Part shown: positions 37,228 through 47,904 of the stretch, in pieces
How positions within the stretch are numbered: the stretch's first letter is position 1
Layout of the letters: every line of letters begins with the position of its first letter
Assembly (NCBI GenBank): GCA_051294375.1
Contig: CM119263.1
Coordinates: forward strand, 29,910,099-29,974,098
Source: Paraspadella gotoi
Taxonomy: Eukaryota > Chaetognatha
Length of the DNA: 64,000 bases
Direction of reading: 5' to 3'
Position numbers and translations under genes: made by a program
Notes under the pieces: model-generated
Databases searched by the model: none
Told to the model about the DNA's origin: nothing
Seen by the model: the letters and a program-made list of their open reading frames with translations, nothing else

Positions 37228-39668
37228 ACTTACTTTAACAGAGACTAAATATTGATTGTCAAAAGCACTGATGAAGGCTCTAAGTGAAAGAGCCGAAACA
37301 TGTCTGACTAAATTGTGTCAATTAAATCGTTGTCAAATAAAACTGTTTTTGTCCTAATACCTCAAAAAACAACGAAAAGAGAGTATATACATAAAGCAAA
37401 TTTATCAAAATTAATGCAAGAAAACAACAGGGACAAAAACCTTTTGGAGGAAGCAGTGATATCTTTATTTTTGTCCGTAATTTCTTCGGTTATTTTTGGT
37501 CTTTTTTTTTCACAATTAAAAAGAAAAAAAAATGGTGATCAAAAAATTGGAGTGAAGTAGGAGAGAGGCGTGATCGTATATCAGGGAAAGTTCAAGGGGC
37601 TTTCTCACAACTTTTGACCTCCTCACTGTCTCTCTCTTCTCTTCCTGTCTCTCTCTCCCTCTCGCTTATAAAACAATAAGAAACGTCCAACACACTTGTA
37701 GTGACTGACTACAGCCAGATAAAATATTCGTGAAGCTAGCAAAAAAACAGGTTCCAATTAAGGCCTTATTTTCTAAGAACGCCCCATTTTTTTTTAAATT
37801 CGGATTAATCTAAATTAATTTTTAGGTTTGACGATTAGATTAAAGGTTGGGGTTAAGGATTAGGATAAAGATTAGGTTGAGGATTATCGTTAGTGATTGC
37901 CTTAATGATTAGGGTTAATGATTAGGGTTAGGGATTAGGTTAGGGTTAAGGATTATGTTAGGATTAAGGATTAGGATTAGGGTTAACGCTTAGGTTAGGG
38001 TTAGTAATAAATTTTGATAAAAGATAACAATTTTTTTCTTATTTATAAATATTTTTTTATTTTTTTAAATATATTTCGACTTTCCAGTTATTAGTTTTTT
38101 TTTCAGTACAAAAAAATTTTTAAAAATAATAATCATTGTTTCAAAATAATAAAAACTTTTTTTTTTTAAATTTTAAAAAATTTAAAAATTTTAAACACAA
38201 AAAACATAATATTAAGTTTAGAATTAGGTCCAGGGATTAAGGAATTGAAATCGGGGCCTTTCGTAAAAGATGTTCCACACCTTTGCGTAACAATAGCCGA
38301 ACACAATTAACTGTTTATCATATCCCTAGTCTCACTTTTCGAATTTCAAATTCTCCTTTTCTATGATCCATTTGGGTTTATGAACCGAAACCAGAATTCT
38401 CTTTCGATATGCAGCCAGACACACGACGAGCAGAGCCAATAGGGCGATGACGCCGCCCACCACGTAGGGCCAGATCTGTTCCCAAATAGGAAGGCCGGGG
38501 GAATGTGCGGTTCTATATATCTACATAAATATAGATATAAATATAGATTAATTATTTGATTTAACGATTAATTTTATCGTCAAATCGATAAACTATTTTA
38601 TTGATTAATCGATTTTTTCTTTGAATTTTGTTTTCTTTGTCGATTTATTGATTTATGAAACATGTTTATTTTTTTTATTGACTGATTGATTAGAACCCTG
38701 ATTGATTGATTAACTCACTGATTGATTTATTAATTTGATTAATTTATTAATTTGATTGATTGATTGATTCATTGATTGATTAACTCACTGATTGATTGAT
38801 TAATTTGATTGATTGATTAATTTATCACTGATTGATTGATTAATTTTATTGATTGATTTATTTATTGATTGATTGATTAGTCGATTTAGTGATGAAAGAA
38901 TTGTGATATTTTGTTATTTATGAAGTCACCTAAATCTGCTTTAAAAAAAAAAATACTAATAATCACCAGACAATTTCGATTGCCGATGCCGCATTTCGGC
39001 ACGTCCGGCGGAACGCTGTACTCGAAGGCCGGAAACAAAAAGCCGAGATTTTTGGCCGGTACCGTCGATATGTTTGAATAATAATCGTCTTCTTCGTCGT
39101 AGTCGAACAGAAATGTGAGAGCTCGAGTGAACTTTCCCTCGGGTTTGTTCATGGCGAAAAGTCCGTATTCCACCGCAAAGTCTCCGTTTGAGCGCAGGCG
39201 AGTCTTTTGACGGAAGCCGACTTCGTTCAAGCGCTCCTCGTCGATGATGACCGAACAAGACCGATTGTGAAATGATAAGGTGGCACCGAAGGAGCCTGAG
39301 TGCGGACGGAATGCGAAAAATGTGCAAAAAAGAGTTATTTATTAATAATTTCTTAAGATTTAACGTTCTTCAAATAAGCAGCAACTGTAATTCCAATGTG
39401 TCGCGCCGCGATGATTATTTTATCTTTGAGTGAACAATTTTAAATCTCTGAATTCCTATTTAACATGTAATATATTCATCATTACCGTCATCCGTAACCC
39501 GGAGGCCGCAGCGCTCGGACAAAATCGCAATCGCGCGGAGAGAGAGCGAGACGGCTTGCGTCGTCCGATCCCACGAGGTAACGTTATACGCGGGTGATTC
39601 TGGTGTCACAGTTATGCGGAGAATTGATTCGTAGACCCGCTTCAATTTGGAGTCGTTATCTGAAGGGA

Positions 39669-39714
<46 letters not shown>

Positions 39715-39842
39715 AAGCTATTTTCAAACATTCTAACAGCAAGGCAGACCTACAGACATACCAACAAATATATCCACTATCTGATTCAATGACTTAATCC
39801 AATTAACATATACGTCCGGTTCGAAGCAATCTCACCAGACAA

Positions 39843-39877
<35 letters not shown>

Positions 39878-42800
39878 TACTCACCAGCCGATTCAACCAC
39901 TTGATCCGCCTCCTCATCCTGTTCTATCCAAGGATACTCTATTTTCTCCCCGTGATCCCAAGAGATCAAATCGAAGAAGACGTACTCCCCGTAGAAGAAT
40001 TCCAGGTTGTCGGCCGCCTTGACGACTTCCCTCATCTGACGCCTGGATGCGCAAACGATGACGATGGCGAAGCGGGAGCCGACTCTCTTGTTGAAGACGT
40101 CGTTGAGGCTGTAGGTTTGCGCGGAGCAAAAATACAAGATATGATATATGAAGTCTTGTTCCCCTTTTAATTTTTTTGTATTTGAGATAATACTATGGCC
40201 CAAGAAAAAAAAAAAGAAAATTCACTCGCTCAATTTTTCCGTTCCATAGTTTATCTAAAGCAATCAGAGGAAAAAAATGTTTCCAAAAATAGCAAAACTG
40301 GTTTAGTTGACTTTTTTGAAGTGAAATATAGCTAAAACAAACAATTTAAACCGGTTTTCATCCATAAAGATATAAAAAAAACTTGTTTATATAAATATTG
40401 AGTTTATCGGGACTAAAATCCACCAAACCGTTAATATCCGCGGCCCATTGGTGCCGGAGGCAAGTCCTTTCGCCTCAAAACCCAAAGGGTCCGGGGTTCT
40501 AGCCCGGTGGTCGTCTGGCAGTTAAGAGGGACGGGCGGCGCTTAACCCGCCTGTAACATGGTGTTACAGCCTGATCCGAAGCTCAGGGACTGCTTATATT
40601 GAACGGTTCTGTCACTAACACATAACAATAATTACTGTCTCTTCATTGGTGAGCCCGACTTCCGAACACAACAGCAACAACAACACTTTCAGGCGTCATG
40701 CCTCAACCTGGCGATGCACTTTCCGCCCACAACACATCAGGTGACATGCCTCAACTTGGTGATGAACTTTCCACCAACAACAACAATTCACTGAAGAGAT
40801 GCAACAGACTTCTCCCTACGGGAGGGGGGATGTATGGTGGACTAAAATCCACCAACCGTTCATCAGCGGCCATTGGTGCCGGAGGCAAGTCATTCGCCTC
40901 CAACCCAAAGGTCCGGGGTTCTAGCCCGGTGGTCGTCTGGCAGTTAAGAGGGACGGGGTGCTTAACCCGCCTGTAACATGGTGTTACAGCCTGATCCGAA
41001 GTCAGGGACTGCTTATATTGAACGGCTTCTGTGACTAACACATAACAATAATTACTGTCTCTTCAGAGTGATTCTAAAAGCTAAGTATTTTTCATAAAAA
41101 TTTCTAAAAGTGGAAAACAAGTACCAAGAAGTCAATATCCTGTTTAAAGTTTTAATGTTTACAGACAATAAATTCTGTACATATTAAAAATAAACCTCTA
41201 CGTTCTCATCTCAAACTCAATAAAATGGAACAAATCATGTTTGAGCAAACAATGCCGGATCTGCCCACGATCATTATCAATTATCATTATCATTAATTAA
41301 TTTATTAATTAATTATTTCATTAATTAATATTAATTTTTTTTATTCGTGTCAAAAACGTTTTCCACTTTGTCTTGCCTCTCAATCACAAAACAACAATCT
41401 CGATCACAAAATTAATTAACTAATTAATTAATTTATACAAATAATTAATAAATAATTAATTACTTATTTATTAATAATTAATTAATGCAGCTTGAATTTA
41501 CATTTAATATAAAAATAAAAAAGCATAATAAAATAGTGAAATAGTTTGTTTGTTTTTTCCATTTTAACTCATTTCCACTCATTTCCTGCTCGATCACACA
41601 CTTTCCTACCCATATACAAAATTTGAAGTCAATCGCTCCATATTAACTCATTTCCATTTGAACGATTTTATCGAAACTTTATTTCCAGCTCAATCACACA
41701 CTTTCCTACCCACACACAAAATTTCATTCCAATCCATCCATAAAATGACGAGTAATTGGTGTTTTTTGCTAAAGTGGGACGGACGGAGGGACAGACAGAC
41801 AGACGGACGGACGGACATCATTTTTTTTTCCATAATTTATCATAATTCGATGTTCTGACATGATATAAGTGAATGCCCGACAAGATTGGGGGAGGCGGAC
41901 CGACGGACCGACCAAGTGAATTATAAAGCCGGAATCCGGCTAAAAAAAGGATGTCAGATTTAACTTAAAAGCAACAATAGCGGAAGGTGGCGACAGAGTA
42001 AAAAGGCTCTAAAGCCAAATGGTGATTTCACTGATACCTTTTTGTGTCATAATCACAACCTCTCTTGAGTTGGAGGATTTTTTTAACAGGACGATGTCAA
42101 TGTCAATTTATTTTTCTTTATGTTTATATTATGAAGGTTTTAAACATCATTTGACTAAAAACATAGTTTCCCGATCACCCGAGATTAATACGTTGCTTTA
42201 TTTTTAGTGGTTCCAAAAAAGCAAAACTTTATTTATTAATAAATAAATTTGTTTTTAACCTATGAAAACAGTTGTTATCTTCTGAATTTCATATGTATTT
42301 GATTTAAACTTTCTGATCAACTATTTTTCAAAATTTTGTAGTCGGGCATATCATAAGTTCACCCCGCCTATAAGTATAACACTTTCGTGACCCGGTGGCT
42401 CATTGAGTAAAGCCATCAGCTCAATCCCGACCCGATAACTACCCTGCGGGAAGCGTGAGGACGGTCGTAAGCCGCTTTGGGGGCTAGAGGGGTTAAAGAA
42501 GTTGCGGATAGTCATCTTCAGCCCACTTAGGGCCTTATCCACAATTTTTTGTAATTTTCAACAAAATAATGTTTTTAATAATATTTAAATATTGTTTAAT
42601 ACAAGTGTTTTTGTATTTCTATACTTGAAAACATTTTTAAATACTTGGATTTAGTTATACTTGACAAAAGTTAATCCTACTAACCATTTTTGTCTTATCT
42701 TTACAAAATTATAAAATCGATAGAACCGAAAAATTGCCCAAGCGAATTTTTAAATTTTTTGATCTTAAAGAATAGTTTTACATGTGTTTAAAAAAATTAA

Positions 42801-45800
42801 TAGGGCACAAGAAGTCCTTCGTCTTTTATTGTATTTATACTTCTCCCATCTGTCGGTGACGTCGCTGCTATCGATCTCGAGGTCGGTCTCGTCGACGAGA
42901 AGTTTGAGAAGATCGGCGCAATTGTTGTATTTCATTAAAGAGCCGACTCTGTGGAGCTCGCTCTGGGGAAAAAAGACGGGAGAATGAGAAAATTATGGAC
43001 TTTTAGATCGTGATTATGGGCATTTCGAAATGGAAGAATGAGTCTGGCACTTTTGCTGAATTAATGCTTATAGGTGGGGTAAACTTAGGCAATGCCCAAC
43101 TACATGCCCCCCAGATTGTAACTGCTTTCAGTAGAGGGAGGGGAGCAATCTTCAGCTAGTCCAGAGGACTGGAATCAGAAGGTTGGAATACGCTCGACAG
43201 GATTGGCTCACCAGTGTGGCTAAGTTGGGCTGAAGAGTGCTATCCGTAAATTCTCTGCTCCCTCAGCTGCCATGGAACTAGTCTTGAAGGTTTTCCAGGC
43301 CCCCAAAGCGGTTTACGGCCGTCCTCATGCTTCCCGCAGGGTAGGTACCGGGTTTGATTAAACCCGGTACCAAGTGGTCATGATGACTTTACTCAATGAG
43401 CCACCGGGTCACAACTGAAAGGTTCATGTTTATAGGCGGGGTGAACTTATGCTATGCCCGACTACATATAGAATTATCGAAATAAACAATGTGACTTTGT
43501 CATAATTTTGGAGTTTTAAAATGAAAAAATTAAGCGTCTGTAGCAAAATGGCAGAAATTAACTTACACACTCTGAAAGGGAAGAAAAAAGATCTCATTCG
43601 CAGAAATGAATATGCTTTTTACATTTTTTCAAACGAAATTTAAATTATGAAATTGGTACAACCAATATAAAAATGATCCATTCATTTAATAAATAAGCTA
43701 TCTTGCCCATGACTTTGAACAGGCTTGGTGATTTATAAGGCCTCCATCACTCTTACAAGATAATGACATAGCAGGTCCCTGCAAGCTTTCAATCAAGACT
43801 CTCTCACAGTCTCGTTTATTTACTCCCAGATTACCTGGCTTCCCTATCAATGAAGTGGTATAATATTTCAAAGAATGTTTCAATTGTATGAAAAGACCAC
43901 TCCCTTAAGTATTAGATTGGGAATACTTATTGTACTCCGCATTAGCATCAAAACAAGGAGCTGAATTTTATGAAATTGGTACAACCATATAAAAATTATC
44001 CATTTCACTTAATAATAAGCTATCTTGCCCCTGACTTTGGACAGGCTTTGGTGGTTTAAGGCCTCCATCACTCTTACAAAGATAATGACTAGCAGGTCCC
44101 GTGAAGCTTTTCAATCAAGACTCTCTCACAGTCTTGATTCTTGATGATGTAATTAACATTTAATCTCACCGAATATAAATAAAAGGCTTTCGTCCAACCA
44201 AAAAACTTCATCGTCTCATTAATAATTCTGACCAATTCCCAGTTTCCACCTCCGTGCCTAAAGCATCTTTCGCAAGCTGGATAAATTAGAAAATGACTTA
44301 TATTTCCTTATTTAAATGAATTGAAACAAGAAACGTGCAATGCAATTATAAAAAAAATAATTTAAAAAAACTCATTGCTTACCATAAAAAATATCAAAAT
44401 TTTAAATTTTGAAATCAGTTTCGAATTCCCCATGAAAAGTTGATAAAAGGAAATATAGAATATTTTATTGAGTGGGCCAAAATCAGAAAAAAAACCTGGG
44501 ATAATTAACCAATGAGTAATTCGAATTCGAATTCAAGACTAAGAAAAAAACATTTGGAATTTTGATTTTTTCTATGGCAAGTACAATCTACGATGGGCTA
44601 ATCCAGAAAATAATTTTTTTTATATTAAATGTTCATTGGTTATTTATTAAAAATTAGAATTTTAATCTACAACTTTCACTACACCTTACTACACCATACT
44701 CAATAGGCTGAAGTGATAAAAAGATTAAGCGAGTTAACAATATTTTTTTGCTGCCTCCGTATATGAAATTGGTACAACCAATATAAAAATTATCTATTCA
44801 TTTAATAAATAAGCTATCTTGCCCCTGACGTTGGACAGGCTTCGGTGGTTTAGGCCTCAATCACTCTTACAAGATAATGACATAGCAGGTCCATGCAAGC
44901 TTTCAATCAAGATTCTCTCACAGTCTCGTTTATTCACTCCTAGAGTACCTGGCTTCCCTATCAATGAAGTGGTATAATGTTTCAAAGAATGTTTCAATTG
45001 TATGAAAAGACCACTCCCTTAAGTATTAGATCGGGGAATACTATATTGTACTCCACCCAGCATCAAAATACAAGGAGCTGAATTTTATAAAATTTGTACA
45101 ACCAATATAATGTAATTTAAAAAATAATGCTTTTTTAAAATAATAAGTAATAATATCCTTATAAATTTATAAAATTTCAAATTGATTTATTTAAAATTTT
45201 AATAACAGATTCGGATTCGAGAAAAAAATAAGAAACTTTTATAAAATATGTTTTATATTATTATATAATATTTTGATGTTAAAGCTGTGAAAAAGGATAA
45301 AAATGGTTTATCATATAATAGTTTCTTCTACAGAGAGTTAAAAATTTGAGAATTTTGACCTTTTTTCCAATTTTGATACTGAAGACAAAGAAATTTGTGA
45401 TAACATATTTTATATTTTTGATCAAACTTTTTATGAGAAATCTGAATGTGTAATAAAAATTTTTAAAAATTATTTTGAAAATGAAAACTATAAATTAAAA
45501 CTATAAATATATTGTATTTTGCTTTTCTATTCCCGAAACAATATTAACAAAATATTTTTTTGTATTCAATAATCATACTATTTTGCATAAAATTATTATT
45601 ATGATTTGACTCAAATCAAATTTTTGTCTTCAAGTGCTCCACTCTATTACTCAATACTCATTACCCAAATTCCTCTGCGTTCTCATAAACTTTCGATTGT
45701 CCAACAAGGTCGATCCGTCGAATGTGTATTGAAATAGATTTTGAAAAAGCGCGAAGCTTATTAAGTTGACGTTTAGACTATCGGGACCGAAAATAGCGAC

Positions 45801-47904
45801 CACGTAGCATTTGTATCTGAGGGGTTTTTTTTTAAATTCTAAATGATGCGATAATCCTTTCTTTTTCGTTGTTTATTTATATTAGGGAAAGCAAAGTATT
45901 TTGAATTTGTAACAACGATTTTTTAATTAAGAGTTGGACATGTTTTGGCTAGATTACTTCATTCTCAATGAAAAATAAAAAGATTGTAAAATTTTTCTTA
46001 GGTTTTTTTTCTTGGTCCAATAGAAAAAAGAAAATGTTTAAAAGTTTTGAAGCTTTAAAGTTTAATCATTCTGCGTAGGTTTTGGTGATGATGATTCTTG
46101 CTGGTCTATCGGATTTATTTTAAATTGTTTTTAAAAACTCACCCAATCAATCAACACTGACTCAATCACTTCACTCACCCTTGACAGTCCATTTTTATGT
46201 CGTTGATCGTTTTCAACACATTCGCTCTGGGTTCGTCAGGGATCGATTGATTTCCGTGAAAAATCCAAGCGAAGCAAAGGAGTCCCTTCGTCGGCAGAGT
46301 TGATTCATCGTCTGAGACGCGGATTTGGATGGATCGTTTGTTTTTTAAGAGACTCGATTTTAAGCCTTAAGCATATTATATCATTTTTTTAACAAGGTCA
46401 AGGATTCGAAATTTAAAAAAAAATTGCGATTCATTGACTTTACTCTCTAGGAAAAAAAACATATCACATAATTGTTGAAAAATTCATTTATTCAATAAAA
46501 AATATTACTGCTTAGTGCTTACATTTGTGTAGGCATGCTTTTGTACAGCGAATTGGGGTATGATAGTAAAATGTTTTCCACACCTTTAATGCAATTTTTT
46601 TCAGCCACGATATTGATGTTGCATGACTTTGCATCTTTTCTGAGAGCTATAATAATATTTTTTGAACCAAAAAAAAGTGTCTTTAGCATTGCCAATTTAA
46701 AAAAAAAATAACTCCATTTGAAATAAAAGAAAATAACTAAATACCAATAATAGTAAAAAATTAAATAAGATTTTTTTTATCATTTTTTATTTGAAGTAGT
46801 GATCTTTTTTTGCCTGTTAATCTAAACGATTTTACATATGAAAAAATGGAAGGAAGCTATGGAAAAGAAATTTGATATAGATTTTTTAAAAATTTGATTT
46901 TTTAAAATCGAATAAGTTTTCGAGTAGATATCTTCTACTAAAAATGTGATATACTTTTTTCATAGATGGTACGTTTGATCACTTGTTTTTAAAAAGCCTC
47001 ACCTCTAAACTTCTAGTTCTTGTCTTATTTTCATTTTATTGTTATTTTTTAACAAAGAACAAAAATTTAATATTTCCTATTTGACTGTTCATTTATTTTC
47101 CAAGAAACTCACTTCAAGGCTCATTTGCATATTTCTTTCTCTTTTTTTCGTTATCGACGTTTTTTCGTTGTATATGTATTTGTCTTTATGTCGTTGTCTT
47201 TGTTATCGTTGTTGTTTTAGTTGTTTTTGTTGTGGGCATTACTCTTGTGAATTCTGGTGAAGACGTCGGCTTTGGCGATAATTTCTTTATTCAGGGGAAA
47301 TTCATCGGAAAGAAATTCGTGCATCCGAAAAAATTGTTTGTGGTTTTGGTCCATGTTGAAGAGGACGATGAGTTTAGAGAAGCCGGGAGGTGGGGGTGAT
47401 CGGGTGCAGACGAATGGCTGGGAGTCGAGGGGGAGAGGGAGAGAGAGAGAGAGTCAGAAAGACAGAGATGAGGGAAAGGGGAAGGAAGTCAGAGGAGAGA
47501 TCAAGAGAGAAAGATGAAAAATGAATAGATAGAGAAATGAGTAAAGGAGAAAGAAAACATAAAATAACATAACAATTATGGCAACAGCCGGGTAGCCTGT
47601 AATGACCATTGGGATGGGGCATCTCGCTGAGCCAATGGGATTGGAAGAATATACCGGCACACAGTATGATTAAGGAATTATCTTTACTTGAAATCAAGAA
47701 CGTCTAAAAAAGCACAGAAAACAAAACAAAAAAACGACAACTGCTCTATTTGTTTAATCTCTATTTCACAACAACAACAACAATTACTTCGTAAGGTTGA
47801 CGAGACAAATCCGTCGACACGAGAGGCAGAAAGATGAACAGAAACAAAATGGCCGCCTTCTCTTCGTCGTCAAGAAAACGCGAAAGATGAAATATGAGAA
47901 ACAT
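29613..47904 (-). CDS. Receptor (membrane) guanylate cyclase gene, about 22 exons
   Basis: Single-pass receptor guanylate cyclase: extracellular ligand-binding domain, one membrane helix, kinase-homology domain, dimerisation helix and class III cyclase domain. Exons read on the minus strand: 47904-47788, 47417-47243, 46311-46179, 45816-45665, 44276-44170, 42962-42841, 40108-39885, 39659-39486, 39295-38967, 38520-38336, 35487-35447, 35049-34910, 34787-34532, 33989-33870, 33359-33229, 32872-32793, 32402-32282, 32066-31990, 31695-31487, 31204-31048, 30481-30354, 29712-29613. Phases match at every junction from 47904 to about 34554. Below that, single-base indels break the frame in places. The sum is about 1,090 codons, the usual family length. 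The start is the only ATG ahead of a hydrophobic signal segment. The extreme C-terminus is not fixed; a possible tail exon lies in 28.4-28.6 kb. The domain order leaves little doubt about the family; the ligand is unknown. Confidence 0.88.
31433..31482. repeat. (AGATA)n pentamer next to a cyclase splice donor
   Basis: About ten units of AGATA ending just outside the donor of exon 31695-31487. The other copy, at about 25141-25230, is broken by indels. Confidence 0.85.
32040..32260. repeat. Tandem repeat made of an exon edge (receptor cyclase)
   Basis: The acceptor-plus-coding sequence of exon 32066-31990 (plus-strand GATGAGCAGCTCCAGCTAGA) recurs about every 55-75 bases upstream in the intron, at about 32112-32140, 32170-32200 and, more weakly, 32228-32252. 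The outer copies are decayed splice acceptors. Confidence 0.7.
32424..32498. repeat. (GA)n microsatellite beside the dimerisation exon
   Basis: About 37 GA units on the plus strand, which is a CT tract on the transcript just upstream of the acceptor of exon 32402-32282, where a polypyrimidine tract is expected. Confidence 0.9.
32793..35049 (-). CDS. Receptor guanylate cyclase: kinase-homology domain exons
   Basis: Pseudokinase regulatory domain. Exon 35049-34910 has the small-lobe segment IYEGRIVAVK with the ATP-site Lys. Exon 34787-34532 has VVMEYLPRGSVQNVL and IPHGRLRSTSCL, which aligns with the family's HGNLKSSNCL in place of an active-kinase HRD loop, so it is expected to be catalytically silent. 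Exon 33989-33870 has KKLLWICPELL. Exon 33359-33229 has EGDIYSFGIIMHEIF, the classic receptor-cyclase 'GDVYSFGIIlqEI'. Exon 32872-32793 has QKCWSERPFLRP. The end of exon 34787-34532 is one base out of phase within a run of T, suggesting a homopolymer error. A pure (ATT)n tract fills the intron at 34801-34905. Confidence 0.85.
33590..33840. repeat. (AAAT)n and (AATC)n tracts
   Basis: An (AAATAAAT) stretch followed by (CAAT)n from 33741 to about 33835. It lies between two kinase-homology exons and marks the junction below which the receptor gene shows frame errors. Confidence 0.85.
34801..34905. repeat. (ATT)n microsatellite
   Basis: Nearly pure TTA/ATT triplets filling most of the 122-bp intron between two kinase-homology exons. 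Confidence 0.9.
35096..35290 (+). mobile_element. Possible tRNA-derived SINE in a receptor-cyclase intron
   Basis: Contains TTGGCTAACACTTCG (A-box-like) and GGGTTCTAGCCCC (B-box-like, consensus GGTTCRANYCC) about 40 bases apart, as in a tRNA promoter, followed by an unrelated 3' body. The frame LEPGT seen in translation is the usual signature of a B box. Confidence 0.4.
35447..38520 (-). CDS. Receptor guanylate cyclase: transmembrane and juxtamembrane exons
   Basis: The exon 38520-38336 encodes one strong membrane helix (VVGGVIALLALLVVCLAA) followed by a basic stop-transfer stretch (YRKRILV) and a Trp-containing juxtamembrane segment typical of the family. Its acceptor was chosen at 38520 because only that AG keeps phase 0 with the previous exon. 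A 41-bp micro-exon (35487-35447) follows, in phase 2 then phase 1 with its neighbours. The intron between the two contains the Penelope-like insertion at 35.69-37.36 kb and a TIR element at 37.76-38.27 kb. Confidence 0.85.
35715..35790 (-). ncRNA. Hammerhead ribozyme in the left arm
   Basis: Inverted copy of the motif at 37250-37325: core CTGATGA at 35771-35765, the same stem II GGCTCT/AGAGCC and GAAA, and the GTC site at 35737-35735 on the minus strand. Both copies keep every core base. Confidence 0.8.
36330..36995 (-). pseudogene. GIY-YIG endonuclease of a Penelope-like element, frameshifted
   Basis: The first frame (36995 to about 36700) reads VYWAACAGKGYQ, then AAYVGKTGKSLTDRFKQHT and SAIAEHTANSGH, i.e. 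the YIG half (YVG), the conserved Arg and the His region. The reading then passes to another frame (about 36729-36511) with REAIYIKALEPSLNRDGG and FDLPPSYDSLIK, holding the conserved Glu and Asn of the fold. A third frame carries a basic tail. The frameshifts and lack of a start or RT domain mean it is a relic. Confidence 0.75.
37250..37325 (+). ncRNA. Hammerhead ribozyme in the right arm
   Basis: CTGATGA at 37268-37274, stem II GGCTCT (37276-37281)/AGAGCC (37289-37294) with a 6-nt loop AAGTGA, GAAA at 37295-37298, palindromic ACATGT as a minimal stem III, and GTC at 37302-37304. Distal stem I can pair ATTGA (37251-37255) with TCAAT (about 37318-37322) around an internal loop. This is the dimer-type minimal hammerhead of Penelope-like elements. 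Confidence 0.8.
37762..38275. mobile_element. TIR element with TTAGGG-like interior, copy 3
   Basis: Left end GGCCTTATTTTCTAAGAACG and right end GAAATCGGGGCCTTTCG are rough inverted complements. Between them lie about 180 bases of irregular GGATTAGGGTTAATGATTAG-type repeat (37830-38010) and AT-rich filler. Confidence 0.6.
38560..38885. repeat. (GATT)n-rich imperfect repeat
   Basis: Irregular TTGATTGATTGATTAA words with higher-order repetition (TTAACTCACTGATTGATT occurs more than once), in the intron directly after exon 39295-38967. Confidence 0.85.
38967..47904 (-). CDS. Receptor guanylate cyclase: signal peptide and ANF-receptor-type ectodomain exons
   Basis: Nine exons. The first has a short N-region and then a hydrophobic run (AAILFLFIFLPLVS), read as a signal peptide. 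Later exons carry periplasmic-binding-fold landmarks: YVVAIFGPDSL (45.8 kb), NWELVRIINETMKFFGWTKA (44.2 kb, the usual 'FgWkkv' strand), FAIVIVCASRRQMREV and GEYVFFDL (40.0 kb, like natriuretic peptide receptors), and VPPDVPKCGIGNRNC just before the membrane (39.0 kb), which matches the membrane-proximal 'P.D.P.CGF' signature. All splice phases agree, including a phase-2 junction into 40108 and phase-1 junctions around 39.6 kb. The introns hold SINEs (42.3, 43.1 and 40.4-41.1 kb) and other repeats. The ligand cannot be inferred. Confidence 0.85.
39666..39711. repeat. (GA)n at a splice acceptor
   Basis: Reads as a CT polypyrimidine tract on the transcript, ending within ten bases of the acceptor of exon 39659-39486. 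Confidence 0.9.
39838..39877. repeat. (CAGA)n microsatellite
   Basis: About ten CAGA/CAAA units immediately downstream of the donor of exon 40108-39885. Confidence 0.9.
40419..41066 (+). mobile_element. SINE-B, two tandem copies
   Basis: The units 40419-40651 and 40838-41066 share GGACTAAAATCCACCAA, a tRNA-like part (GTGCCGGAGGCAAGTC followed by GGGGTTCTAGCCC, A-box and B-box spacing), a body with CATGGTGTTACAGCCTGATC and the tail AACAATAATTACTGTCTCTT. Both carry the same short inverted stem GGACTAAAATCC. They lie in the intron between exons 42962-42841 and 40108-39885. Confidence 0.65.
41545..41945. repeat. Repeat with GACGGACG tail and GCCGGAATCCGGC palindrome
   Basis: Internal direct repeat (CACACACTTTCCTACCCA, twice about 100 bases apart), then a GACGGACG/GACAGACA run (about 41780-41817) and AAAGCCGGAATCCGGCT (about 41925-41945). 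It resembles in style the repeat at 1-526, which also joins GACC repeats to GAGCCGGACCGG. Confidence 0.55.
42345..42545 (+). mobile_element. SINE-A (tRNA-derived), copy at 42.4 kb
   Basis: CGTGACCCGGTGGCTCATTG with TGGCTCATTGAGTAAAGC as A box, a damaged B-box region, then ACCCTGCGGGAAGCGTGAGG, CGGTCGTAAGCCGC and a 3' part with AGCCCACTTAGGGCCTTATC. The B box is partly deleted here. Confidence 0.7.
43060..43470 (-). mobile_element. SINE-A, copy at 43.3 kb
   Basis: Minus-strand copy with TGGCTCATTGAGTAAAGTC, the B-box region GGTACCGGGTTTAATC and CGGCCGTAAACCGC. A separate tail fragment (GGGTAAACTTAGGCAATGCC) lies at 43070-43105. Confidence 0.7.
43650..43935 (+). repeat. Dispersed repeat R2
   Basis: Family marked by ATAAGCTATCTTGCCC, GGTGATTTATAAGGCCTCC, ATGACATAGCAGGTCCC, and ATCAATGAAGTGGTATAAT. 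Other copies: 3545-3720 (+), 23590-23780 (-), 29840-30040 (-), 34385-34510 (-), 43965-44145 (+), 44762-45120 (+) and a decayed one at 48065-48215 (+). No coding capacity or clear termini; possibly a SINE or non-autonomous DNA element. Confidence 0.7.
44762..45120 (+). repeat. Dispersed repeat R2, longest copy
   Basis: Same landmarks as the copy at 43650 with GAAATTGGTACAACCAATAT at both ends, so the palindromic-looking TTGGTACAACCAA may be its terminal sequence. The region after it (45120-45660) is plain AT-rich intron. Confidence 0.7.
45925..45985 (-). ncRNA. Degenerate hammerhead fragment
   Basis: Minus strand keeps GCCAAAACATGTCCAAC, the 3' half with a GAAA to AAAA change, and the flank AAAAAATCGTTGTTA shared with the motifs at 7.9 and 12.6 kb. 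The first half of the core is eroded. A remnant of the same element subfamily. Confidence 0.4.

Larger units (their letters stand above)
35690..37355 (-). mobile_element. Penelope-like element relic: GIY-YIG endonuclease inside hammerhead-bearing inverted arms
   Basis: Left arm 35690-36180 and right arm 36960-37355 are inverted complements of each other (ATTGATTGTCAAAAGCACTG, the GA/CT tract, and AAAGAGCTCAAAAATGAG recur in opposite orientation). The centre encodes, on the minus strand, the endonuclease domain and C-terminus of a Penelope-like protein. No reverse transcriptase remains. Inverted or direct pseudo-LTRs carrying hammerheads are typical of Penelope-like elements. It sits in the receptor-cyclase intron between exons 38520-38336 and 35487-35447. 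Confidence 0.75.

Noticed and set aside
37830-38010. Possible interstitial telomere
   Set aside because: The TTAGGG-like words are irregular and bounded by the same inverted ends as at other loci, so an element interior is the better reading.
40860-40930. Possible genuine tRNA gene
   Set aside because: A- and B-box-like motifs are present but no cloverleaf closes, and the unit repeats with a non-tRNA body, as a SINE does.
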